From assembly GCA_024699425.1 (NCBI GenBank), contig JAILPP010000031.1, forward strand, positions 1 to 34,804: a DNA stretch of 34,804 bases, read 5' to 3'. Shown here one piece after another: positions 26,866 through 34,804 of the stretch. The notes under the pieces were generated by a model, which was given only the letters and a program-made list of their open reading frames with translations, did no database searches and had not been told where the DNA came from. The position numbers were made by a program, and so were the translations under genes. The stretch comes from Oscillospiraceae bacterium. Its GTDB lineage: Bacteria; Bacillota; Clostridia; Oscillospirales; Ruminococcaceae. Position 1 is the stretch's first letter, and each line of letters begins with the position of its first letter.

Positions 26866-28479
26866 ATGGAACAGGCAAATCAGGCTGTACAATCTGCCCC
26901 CGCACAGGCAGTGCCAAAGGCAAGGCCGGTCAAGAAGAAGAAAAAGGGCTGGATCGCAGCCGTCATTATCATTGTGATTTTAGCCGGTATCGGTGGAGGC
27001 ATTGTGGCGTGCAGCAAGGCGCTTTCCACTTCTCTCGAACAGATGAGCGCAGGAATGCTCGAAACCGCCAAGGTCGAAAATCGTGACATTGAAGATTCCA
27101 TCAGTGTTTCCGGTAAGGTGGAAAGTGTGGACATGGTCAAGATCACAAGCACTGTGACAGGCAAGGTGTCCAAGGTCTACGTTGAGGTCGGCAGTGAAGT
27201 CAAGGAAGGCGATATCCTCTGTGAGTTTGACAGCAGTGACCTGCAAAGACAGTATGATATGCTTTCCAAAACGATCAGCAATGCGGACGGTATGTCGCAG
27301 AATATGCACCGTACCTATGAGCGTAATCTGCGTAATGCACAGAATGAACGGACAATCGCACTCGATCAGGCACAGCGTGCCATCGACAAGGCGAAGAAAG
27401 CCCGTGAAGATGCCCATAAAAAGGAAAAAGACCTCGTAGAGGATTACAATAAGGCTGTCGAAGAGCGTGATGATGCCGCAGAACGTGCCAAGCTGTTGAT
27501 AAATTCCGATCCGGAGAGAGCCGGGGAACTAACGGCAACGGCACAGGAAAAGGAAGCACTTGCCTCTTCTCTCGATGCCCAGATTCAGGCATTGCGTGAC
27601 CAGTTTGAAACGTTCGACAGTGCCGTGCAGTCTGCACAGGATGCCTACGATCAGACAGACCGCACCGCCACTTCCCAGATCCAGAGCATTCAGGATCAGC
27701 TCGACAACGAACAGTACAACGACAACACCGGTTCCAGCCGCAGCGATCTGGAAAAACTTCAGGATTCCATTGACAAGTGTACCGTCAGAGCGCCCCGTGA
27801 CGGTATTATCACTTCGCTGAATATTACAGAAGGTTCAATTCCGAATACCGATGCACTGATGACGATTGAAGATACCAATGCCCTCAAGATCACAGTTTCA
27901 GTTGCGGAGCAGGATATTCTCCGTATCCACAAGGGCATGGAAGCCATTGTCAAGACCAATGCGACAGGCGATGAGGAATTCAAGGCAACCGTCAGCCGTG
28001 TAGTCAATATTTATAAGGCGGGCAATACCTCAGCAATGTCGATGATGGGCGGCGGCGGAGGCGATTCCGGTGGATATTCCGCTGAAATTTCCATTGATGA
28101 TAAGGAGAATAAACTGCTGATCGGCATGACGGCAAAGGTGCGCATCATGCTCCAGCAGAAGGACAATGTTCTTGCTGTGCCGTATGAGTCCATCGTTTCA
28201 GAGGCTCAGGATAAGGACGAGGAAAACACGGAAAAGTATGTTCTGCTTGCCATTACCGATGACAAGGGGCTGACCCGTGCGAAAAAATGCGTTGTGGAAA
28301 CAGGTATGGAAGGCAGCTTCTATACAGAGATCACAGGCGGCGACCTGAAGGAAGGCGACAAGATCGTTGTCACGCCCGGCGATTACAAGGACGGCGATGT
28401 GCTTCCGATCTATGATTTCAGCGCGGCACTGAATCAGCAGAATGATCTGAAATCGAATGAGGGCGGCGAGAATGAGTAA
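26866..28479 (+). CDS. HlyD/MacA-like periplasmic-adaptor (membrane fusion) subunit of an ABC exporter
   Basis: N-terminal TM, VENRDIEDSISVSGKVESVDMVKITSTVTGKVSKVYVEVGSEVKEGDILCEFD lipoyl-like hairpin, long coiled coil, KCTVRAPRDGIITSLNITEGSIP. Confidence 0.9.
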   Translation: MEQANQAVQSAPAQAVPKARPVKKKKKGWIAAVIIIVILAGIGGGIVACSKALSTSLEQMSAGMLETAKVENRDIEDSISVSGKVESVDMVKITSTVTGKVSKVYVEVGSEVKEGDILCEFDSSDLQRQYDMLSKTISNADGMSQNMHRTYERNLRNAQNERTIALDQAQRAIDKAKKAREDAHKKEKDLVEDYNKAVEERDDAAERAKLLINSDPERAGELTATAQEKEALASSLDAQIQALRDQFETFDSAVQSAQDAYDQTDRTATSQIQSIQDQLDNEQYNDNTGSSRSDLEKLQDSIDKCTVRAPRDGIITSLNITEGSIPNTDALMTIEDTNALKITVSVAEQDILRIHKGMEAIVKTNATGDEEFKATVSRVVNIYKAGNTSAMSMMGGGGGDSGGYSAEISIDDKENKLLIGMTAKVRIMLQQKDNVLAVPYESIVSEAQDKDEENTEKYVLLAITDDKGLTRAKKCVVETGMEGSFYTEITGGDLKEGDKIVVTPGDYKDGDVLPIYDFSAALNQQNDLKSNEGGENE

Positions 28480-29182
28480 GACTGTCATTTCCATGCGGAA
28501 CATCATTAAGCGTTACTACATCGGTCAGCCGAATGAGCTTCAGATCCTCAACGGCATTGATCTGGATGTGACCGAGGGGGAGTTCCTCGCCATTGTCGGG
28601 CAGTCAGGTTCCGGCAAAAGTACGCTGATGAATATGATCGGTGCGCTCGATCGTCCCACAGAGGGAACGTACTTCCTCAACGGGCAGGACATCAGCACAC
28701 TGGACGATGCGGAGCTTTCCCGTATCCGCAACAAGGAGATCGGTTTCGTATTTCAAACGTTTAACCTGATCTCCCGTACAGATGCCATCCGCAATGTGGA
28801 GCTTCCCATGATGTATGCGGGCGTTCCCCGCAAAGAGCGTATCCGCCGTGCGGAGGAACTTCTCGAGATCGTAGGTATGGCAGACCGTGCCGATCATCAG
28901 CCGAATGAGCTTTCCGGCGGTCAGAAACAGCGTGTGGCAATCGCAAGAGCGATGGCAAACAAGCCCTCTATCATGCTTGCCGACGAGCCGACCGGTGCGC
29001 TTGATTCCAGAACAGGACGCATGATTATGGACTTGTTCCACAAGCTCCACAAGGAAGAGGGAACGACCATTGTCCTCATCACACACAGTCCGGAGCTTGC
29101 AGAGGAGTGCGACCGCATTGTTACCATCAGTGACGGCAGCATCATTCATGATACGGGGGTGAGAACGAATGCAGTTCATTGA
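28472..29182 (+). CDS. MacB/LolD-type ABC transporter ATP-binding protein
   Basis: [74 protein letters not shown] at 28472 overlaps the adaptor stop (ATGAGTAA). Confidence 0.94.
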   Translation: MSKTVISMRNIIKRYYIGQPNELQILNGIDLDVTEGEFLAIVGQSGSGKSTLMNMIGALDRPTEGTYFLNGQDISTLDDAELSRIRNKEIGFVFQTFNLISRTDAIRNVELPMMYAGVPRKERIRRAEELLEIVGMADRADHQPNELSGGQKQRVAIARAMANKPSIMLADEPTGALDSRTGRMIMDLFHKLHKEEGTTIVLITHSPELAEECDRIVTISDGSIIHDTGVRTNAVH

Positions 29183-30455
29183 GAATCTCCGTCTTGCAAT
29201 CACATCGCTTCTTGCCAATAAGATGCGTGCGCTTCTGACGATGCTCGGTATTATTATCGGTATCAGCGCCGTTATCATGATTACGACCATCGGTACTTCG
29301 ATCCAGAAAACCATGACCAAGACGTTCAACTCGCTTGGCAATTTCAATATCATTGCCGTCTATCTGTATACGGACGAGGACGTTTACATGACAGATGATG
29401 ACATGATTACCCGTGAAATGCTCGATGAGCTTGTTGAAAAGTATCCGGAACATTTTTCACTGGATTTGCAGGATAATCTCGGTTCGGCGACCGTCCGCAA
29501 CGAAAAGGGACAGATCATCACCATGAATGTGACAGGTGTCATGGACGTAGAGCCTGCGTCCGATCACCGCAGAGGACGTACCATCAGCTATCAGGACAAC
29601 CGTGAGCTGAAAAATTCCATTTATGTCAGCGATCTGTTCGTCAAGCAGTATTTCGGTGAAGCCGTAGACCCCCTCGGCAAGGAGATCACGCTGACCTTTG
29701 AGAACGGCATTTCGGGTGATTTCACGATCATCGGCTATGACAAACTGCCGGCGATGTATCTGAAAAGTTATTCTCCCGGCACAAAGGAGATCGACAAGGT
29801 AACGCCCGTTTCCATTCCGCTGGATTCCGGTCTGAACCTGTTCCACCGTGAGCCGGAAGGGGAGTGGTACGCACAGGTGCGCTACAATCCCGACTATGAT
29901 GTCAAGATGCAGGAACAGGAGCTTCAGGAATTCTTTGACGAGAAGTATGCCGAAAAGCCCGGAATTTCTGTTCAGCTTGAAAATATGCAGACGTATCTCG
30001 GCATGATGGACACGGTCATCAATGTCGTGACCATTGCCATTTCCGTCATTGCAGCGATCTCCCTGATCGTTGGCGGTGTCGGCGTTATGAACATCATGCT
30101 CGTATCCATCACGGAGCGCACAAAGGAGATCGGTGTCCGCAAGGCACTCGGTGCGCAGAATTCTTCCATTCGTATGCAGTTCGTTGTCGAGGCGATCATG
30201 ATTTGTCTGATCGGCGGTATCATCGGCATCGTGCTGGGTATTGTGGGCGGTATGCTGATCGGCTGGCTTGCAAAGATACTCGTGACGGAGTTCTATTCCG
30301 AGTATGCGGAGCTGATCTCGATCACCATTCAGCCTTCTGTTCCGGCAATTATCATTGCCGTGGCATTCTCCATTCTGACGGGTGTATTCTTCGGATACTA
30401 TCCGGCGAACAAGGCAGCCAAGATGAACCCCATTGATGCGCTGCGTTACGACTGA
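29169..30455 (+). CDS. MacB-like ABC transporter permease (FtsX/MacB_PCD)
   Basis: LANKMRALLTMLGIIIGISAVIMITTIGTSIQ, C-terminal VGGVGVMNIMLVSITERTKEIGVRKALGAQ, PANKAAKMNPIDALRYD. Confidence 0.94.
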   Translation: MQFIENLRLAITSLLANKMRALLTMLGIIIGISAVIMITTIGTSIQKTMTKTFNSLGNFNIIAVYLYTDEDVYMTDDDMITREMLDELVEKYPEHFSLDLQDNLGSATVRNEKGQIITMNVTGVMDVEPASDHRRGRTISYQDNRELKNSIYVSDLFVKQYFGEAVDPLGKEITLTFENGISGDFTIIGYDKLPAMYLKSYSPGTKEIDKVTPVSIPLDSGLNLFHREPEGEWYAQVRYNPDYDVKMQEQELQEFFDEKYAEKPGISVQLENMQTYLGMMDTVINVVTIAISVIAAISLIVGGVGVMNIMLVSITERTKEIGVRKALGAQNSSIRMQFVVEAIMICLIGGIIGIVLGIVGGMLIGWLAKILVTEFYSEYAELISITIQPSVPAIIIAVAFSILTGVFFGYYPANKAAKMNPIDALRYD

Positions 30456-30464
30456 TCTTTCCGG

Positions 30465-30493
30465 AAGCCTCCGCAAAAAGCGGGGGCTTTTTC
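30465..30493 (+). terminator. Intrinsic terminator after the efflux operon
   Basis: AGCCTCCGC-AAAAA-GCGGGGGCT followed by TTTTT. Confidence 0.85.
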
Positions 30494-30506
30494 CATTTTT
30501 TGATTC

Positions 30507-30535
30507 TTGACAAAATGTGACAGTTATGCTATAAT
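30507..30535 (+). promoter_or_regulatory. sigmaA-type promoter (extended -10)
   Basis: TTGACA - 17 nt (TGC) - TATAAT. Confidence 0.8.
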
Positions 30536-30574
30536 AAATGTAAACAAATTTTTGTGCGAATGGAGTGAAATACT

Positions 30575-32143
30575 ATGAAAACAAACCGATTGGCTGCACT
30601 GTTCTCTGCTGTTGCAATTGGTTTCAGCATTGTCGCCATGCCAATACAGGCGGCAGCGGAAAAAGGATATCCGTTCCGGACAACGTGCAATTATTACTAT
30701 GACCAGTTCAGCCCGAATGCCCGAAAGCTCTATGATGATATTTACGCCGTGGCACTGATGGTAGACGATTCGGATGACACCTATCTCGAAATGCCGGAAA
30801 TCCCGTATTCCGGACTGTCACAGAAGGAATTTACAGACACGGTCAAGATGTTCAGCTTCGATCACCCGGAGTTCTTCTGGCTGGCAAATACGTTTTCCTA
30901 CGGCTACACCTATACGGGACAGCATTTTTTGCAGATTGATATTTTTTCGCAGTATCAGGACGGTTCTGCACGCAAGTCCGCCAAGGAGAAACTGCTTTCC
31001 ATCGAACAGGATTACATCAACGGCGCAATGCAGTACGACACGGATTATGACCGTGCAAAATATCTGTCTGAACGGCTGTACACAGATGTGACCTATGAGG
31101 AAGTAGGCGGTTATCTTGACCAGTCGCTTGCCTCCACGTTCCTGTATAAAAAGACCGTCTGCACAGGCTTTACCAAGGCGTACTGTCTGCTTGCCAACGC
31201 AGTCGGTGTGGACACCGTTGCCCTTCGCAGCGATGTCCATGCATGGAATGCCACCAAAGTTGCCGATCAATGGTATGTGGACGATGTGACAAACCGTCTG
31301 TTTCTGTACAATGATTCACAGGTTGAAGCCTATGATAAGCGGGTCGGTGTGCAGGAGATCACTTATCCTGACGGTCAGGTCAAGCAATCCATGATGCACG
31401 AACTGGGGTATGATTATTACACAGATATTTTCCCCGACACCAGTGTATCCTACAACGGAGACAAAAAGGTGATTGAGGTGCAGCAGGAAACCGAACCGCC
31501 GACCGAACCGCCTACCGCCCCTCCGACCGAACCGCCCACGAATCCGCCGGTACAGAATCCGACCGAACCTGATCTTACAGGGGATACGCCGATAGATGAC
31601 GGAACGTATCAATCCGAAGCACAGACGGCATATTTTTTCTCAGACGATACGGAAGAAATTGACCCGGAGATGCTGGTCATGAGTATGCAGGAAAGTATGG
31701 ATTTGTCGGAATTTGGTCTGCCGGCAGGCTTGGGGAATTGGAGTATTCAGGTAGATGTCACCGATCTGAGTGATCTGACGCTTTCCAAAGGCTGGCGTAC
31801 CCCCGGAGAGATACTGGAAAACCACGCCGCAGGAGCGCCCTATTATCACGGTCCGCTTCAGGCGGAAATGGACGGTCACAAACTTGCTGTCGGTGATGTC
31901 TGGATCTTCCGCCGAGGAGATTTCAACATGGACGGCAAAGTGAATGCCGTGGATGCCACTGACATTCTGATCTGTGCAGCCTCAGTCGGTACAGGGAGAA
32001 CTCCCGTTCTTCCTGCCGGAAAAGATGAGGATGCCGCCATATTTGCAGGCAAATATCTGGAAGACGACAACGACTATCCAAACGCTTCCGATGCAACGGC
32101 GGTTCTGATCTATGCTGCCAAGGCAGGAACGGGACAGATTTGA
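30575..32143 (+). CDS. secreted transglutaminase-like (cysteine protease-fold) protein with Pro/Thr linker and C-terminal type-I-like dockerin
   Basis: Signal peptide MKTNRLAALFSAVAIGFSIVAMPIQAAA; TVCTGFTKAYCLLANAVGVD…HAWN…DVTNR triad-like motif; EPPTEPPTAPPTEPPTNPP linker; DFNMDGKVNAVDATDILICAA dockerin repeat and degenerate second repeat DDNDYPNASDATAVLIYAAK. Confidence 0.85.
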   Translation: MKTNRLAALFSAVAIGFSIVAMPIQAAAEKGYPFRTTCNYYYDQFSPNARKLYDDIYAVALMVDDSDDTYLEMPEIPYSGLSQKEFTDTVKMFSFDHPEFFWLANTFSYGYTYTGQHFLQIDIFSQYQDGSARKSAKEKLLSIEQDYINGAMQYDTDYDRAKYLSERLYTDVTYEEVGGYLDQSLASTFLYKKTVCTGFTKAYCLLANAVGVDTVALRSDVHAWNATKVADQWYVDDVTNRLFLYNDSQVEAYDKRVGVQEITYPDGQVKQSMMHELGYDYYTDIFPDTSVSYNGDKKVIEVQQETEPPTEPPTAPPTEPPTNPPVQNPTEPDLTGDTPIDDGTYQSEAQTAYFFSDDTEEIDPEMLVMSMQESMDLSEFGLPAGLGNWSIQVDVTDLSDLTLSKGWRTPGEILENHAAGAPYYHGPLQAEMDGHKLAVGDVWIFRRGDFNMDGKVNAVDATDILICAASVGTGRTPVLPAGKDEDAAIFAGKYLEDDNDYPNASDATAVLIYAAKAGTGQI

Positions 32144-32184
32144 AAAAAATGTCCATATCCTTCGCAGGATATGGACATCTTTTA
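32143..32184. terminator. Bidirectional intrinsic terminator
   Basis: A-tract, ATGTCCATATCC-TTCGCA-GGATATGGACAT, T-tract between convergent genes. Confidence 0.85.
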
Positions 32185-33870
32185 TTTCTGATAGGTATGA
32201 TGCACAAGACGTTTTTCAAATTCTTCGACAGGAAGCGGTCTGTCATAATAAAATCCCTGTGCCAGATCGCAGTGGCTGTCGAGCAGAAGCTGTACGTGTT
32301 CGGCAGTTTCCACGCCTTCTGTGATGCACTCCAGTCCAAGCTCCCGTGCCATGGAGACTACATGACGGAACATCACGCTTCTGCGGCTGCCGGACGATTC
32401 TTCCTTCTCCGGAAGAAAACTCTTGTCCACTTTCAGGACATTCCACGGTATTTCCTTGATGAGATTCAGGGAAGAATAGCCGATGCCGAAATCGTCCACG
32501 GAAGTTGAGATGCCGACTGCCTGCAAACCGCCGACGACACGCTTGAGGTCGGTAAATTCCACGTCTGTCGTTGTCTCGGTCAGTTCGATCTCGATGTATT
32601 CATGGGGGACATTGTTGCTGTCCACAATGCCGATCAGGTGATCCAGCAAATTCATATCGACCATATGACGGCGGGAGAGGTTGACAGAGATGCGAACCAC
32701 ACGCAGTCCCGTATCCAGCCAGCGGCGGATATCCTTGCACACTTTGTCGAGCATATAAAAATCCAGTGTACAGATCTCCATGCCTGCTTCGAGAACGGGG
32801 ATGAACTCCGACGGCGGAATCAGTTTGCCGCCGTGCTGCCAGCGGCAAAGCGCTTCCGCACCACTCAGCTCCCTTCCGTTGACGGCGACCTTGGGCTGAT
32901 AATAGACGAGAAATTCATTTTTGGCAAGCGCTTCGGGCAGAAGCCGCTGGATTTTCATTGCACGGCGTTTCTGTTCCATCATCTCTTCGCTGAAAAATAC
33001 GATGTCCGTCGTGTCGCTGTTCTTGGCTGCCTGTGTACACGAGACGACACGATCCATGAGGTCAAATTCACCGTTGAAGCGGAATCCCGGCGGGATCTCA
33101 AACACGCCCGCACACGCAGAGACAAGGATCTTTTCGCCGGACGTTTCATCATAGACGACACCTGTACCGGACAGATACGCAATGATGTCCTGTGTATATT
33201 TTTTATCTGCAAGGATGACGAAGTTATCACCGCCGACACGGCAGACACAGCCGTTCCCTTCAATTAGCTTCTGCAAACCGTCGTAGAAGCAGCGCATGAC
33301 GGCATCACCTGCACGTCTGCCGATCTGCTGGTTGACAAGAGAGAAGTGTTTGAGATTGAAATGGTAGGCATTCATCTTGTCGAGTTTTTCGTGTTCAAGA
33401 TACTCCCACGCAGATTTGTAGAAATAGCGAAGATTGGTATATCCGGCATCATCGTAGAAGGCAAACTTGTTTGCAAGTTTCAGCAGGCGTGTACGGCTGA
33501 TAAAACTGTACAGCGTTTTCAGAAAAATCATAATGCGGGATTTTTCCACCTCTGTCCACGGTTCACCGTTCAGATACGGATAGGAACGGCAGCGATTGAT
33601 CGTGCGGTTCTCATTTTCTACACGCAGAACCAGCGGTTCGTCCTTGTAGGGGTGTCCCTCATCATGCAGGCAGAGCAGGTTGCCGTCCTCCTGACGTTCG
33701 GAGACATAATTCCGGAACTGCATGACTTCAATGCGCTCAATCCGCAGAACATCGCATATTTCGTCCAGCATATGACCCGGTTCCGGATACGGCGCACTAT
33801 CGCAATCCGCAAGTTCGGACACCAACCGTTCAAATACTTCGTAGTAGGCATCAGCCATCATCTTCAGCAC
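32182..33870 (-). CDS. GGDEF (degenerate)-EAL domain protein, probable c-di-GMP phosphodiesterase
   Basis: CRVGGDNFVILAD (degenerate GGDEF), LSGAEALCRWQHGG (EAL), ELTETT, VDDFGIGYSSLNLIKEIPWNVLKVDKSFL, ITEGVETAEH, AQGFYYDRPLP. Confidence 0.9.
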   Translation of the reverse strand: MLKMMADAYYEVFERLVSELADCDSAPYPEPGHMLDEICDVLRIERIEVMQFRNYVSERQEDGNLLCLHDEGHPYKDEPLVLRVENENRTINRCRSYPYLNGEPWTEVEKSRIMIFLKTLYSFISRTRLLKLANKFAFYDDAGYTNLRYFYKSAWEYLEHEKLDKMNAYHFNLKHFSLVNQQIGRRAGDAVMRCFYDGLQKLIEGNGCVCRVGGDNFVILADKKYTQDIIAYLSGTGVVYDETSGEKILVSACAGVFEIPPGFRFNGEFDLMDRVVSCTQAAKNSDTTDIVFFSEEMMEQKRRAMKIQRLLPEALAKNEFLVYYQPKVAVNGRELSGAEALCRWQHGGKLIPPSEFIPVLEAGMEICTLDFYMLDKVCKDIRRWLDTGLRVVRISVNLSRRHMVDMNLLDHLIGIVDSNNVPHEYIEIELTETTTDVEFTDLKRVVGGLQAVGISTSVDDFGIGYSSLNLIKEIPWNVLKVDKSFLPEKEESSGSRRSVMFRHVVSMARELGLECITEGVETAEHVQLLLDSHCDLAQGFYYDRPLPVEEFEKRLVHHTYQK

Positions 33871-33903
33871 CTTTCAGATTCAGGTATTACTCAATTTTTT
33901 TAT

Positions 33904-33932
33904 ATTATACCACATAAATCCGAAAAAGTCTA
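33904..33932 (-). promoter_or_regulatory. Probable promoter of the GGDEF/EAL gene
   Basis: Minus strand TAGACT - 17 nt - TATAAT; -10 perfect, -35 weak. Confidence 0.55.
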
Positions 33933-33986
33933 TATGTGATTTTCACAATTTTTGTAATTCGTTCTGAACAGGCGGGAGCATCCCAA

Positions 33987-34020
33987 AGAAAGCGCCTTGC
34001 AGGGGATACACCTGCAAGGC
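33987..34020 (-). terminator. Intrinsic terminator of the Clp-like gene
   Basis: GCCTTGCAGG-loop-CCTGCAAGGC followed on the minus strand by GCTTTCTTT. Confidence 0.65.
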
Positions 34021-34028
34021 ACAGAACG

Positions 34029-34804
34029 TCAGACAACAGCCATGACACGAATGCGGATATGCTCATCCTCTGCGGAAAGCATGACGGAATCACCGCTGTG
34101 CAGTTCACCGTGCAGCCAAAGACGGGAGAGAGGGCTTTCGACTTCCTGCGTGAGAAAGCGGCGGATCGGTCTTGCGCCGTAGCGCACGGTATCCGGACAG
34201 GCGGCAGCAGCACGCACCACACTTTCATCAAATTGAAGCTGCACACCAAGTTCCTGTGAGCGTTCGCAGAGCGTGCGGAGCTGTACCTGGGCGATTTCCC
34301 GCAGGCTTTCCGAACTCAGCGGGGAAAAGAGCAGGATCTCGTCCATGCGGTTGAGCAGTTCCGGCGGGAGTGTCTGACGCAGGGTGTCCATGCTGTCGGT
34401 CTTTGTCCCGCTGAGGAATCCGACTCCTGCGGCAGTTTTGTGCATTCCGATGTTGGAAGTGAGGAAGATCATGGAGTTGCGCAGACTGATCTTTCTGCCG
34501 CTGCTGTCCGTCAGGGAGCCGTCCTCCAGCATTTGCAGCAGCAGATACAGCACATCGGGATGTGCTTTTTCGATCTCGTCAAAGAGGAGGATGCTGCACG
34601 GATACCGCCGCAGGTGGCTGCAAAACGCCGTTTCCTCCGTGCAGCCGATATAACCGGGCGGCGAGCCGATGAGTTTCGCCGCAGAATGCGGTTCCTGCAA
34701 TTCGGACATATCCACGGTGAACAGCGGTTTGCTGTCGCCGTAGAGTGTTTCTGCCAGTGTGCGGACGAGTGCCGTCTTGCCGACACCCGTCGGACCGAGA
34801 AACA
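34029..34804 (-). CDS. 5'-truncated Clp/Hsp100 AAA+ ATPase (D2 domain), second Clp paralogue of the window
   Basis: Reads to the window edge as [57 protein letters not shown]…[28 protein letters not shown]…GVGFLSG…YGARPIRRFLTQEVESPLSRLWL. Confidence 0.88.
   Translation of the reverse strand, partial: FLGPTGVGKTALVRTLAETLYGDSKPLFTVDMSELQEPHSAAKLIGSPPGYIGCTEETAFCSHLRRYPCSILLFDEIEKAHPDVLYLLLQMLEDGSLTDSSGRKISLRNSMIFLTSNIGMHKTAAGVGFLSGTKTDSMDTLRQTLPPELLNRMDEILLFSPLSSESLREIAQVQLRTLCERSQELGVQLQFDESVVRAAAACPDTVRYGARPIRRFLTQEVESPLSRLWLHGELHSGDSVMLSAEDEHIRIRVMAVV

Noticed and set aside
31493-31570. Repetitive ACCGAACCGCC-type sequence as a possible CRISPR or DNA repeat element
   Set aside because: It encodes the EPPTEPPTAPPTEPPTNPP linker in frame; no spacers or regular palindromic repeats. 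No CRISPR array seen anywhere in the window.
1-34804. Prophage, transposase, integrase, toxin-antitoxin or restriction/defence island
   Set aside because: No recognisable genes of these classes; gene content is housekeeping and envelope/transport functions.

Overview
This looks like ordinary chromosomal sequence from a Gram-positive gut-type Clostridia bacterium. The TTGACA-17-TATAAT promoters, the dockerin-tailed secreted protein and the EcfAAT/TruA and RuvCAB modules suggest a Ruminococcus-like (Oscillospiraceae) organism, but that is inference. I can support about 26 CDS, one tRNA-Lys(TTT), several intrinsic terminators and many sigma70/A-type promoters. Main modules: TVP38-like protein / lipid kinase / lipoprotein; PP2C phosphatase; pheA; ruvC-ruvA-[SseB-like]-ruvB; glmM; RlmI-like methyltransferase; ecfA1-ecfA2-ecfT-[YfhO]-truA; DUF5711-like / CvpA-like / ClpE-like / C39 peptidase; DegV; SpoIIE-type phosphatase; YitT; MacAB-like MFP/ABC/permease; transglutaminase-like dockerin protein; degenerate-GGDEF/EAL protein; and a truncated Clp ATPase. 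The least explained structure is intergenic. Between ruvB and glmM lie two back-to-back palindromic elements: a ~165-bp long hairpin (8490-8654) and a ~141-bp TIR-bounded, multi-armed element (8667-8807). A second, left-truncated copy of the latter, with an extra hairpin arm, lies between the SpoIIE-phosphatase gene and yitT (about 25471-25628). Differences between the copies, and imperfections in the stems, are mostly G-U compatible on the + strand, which is consistent with a structured RNA or a MITE-like mobile RNA element. No CRISPR array, transposase, integrase or prophage genes are visible.
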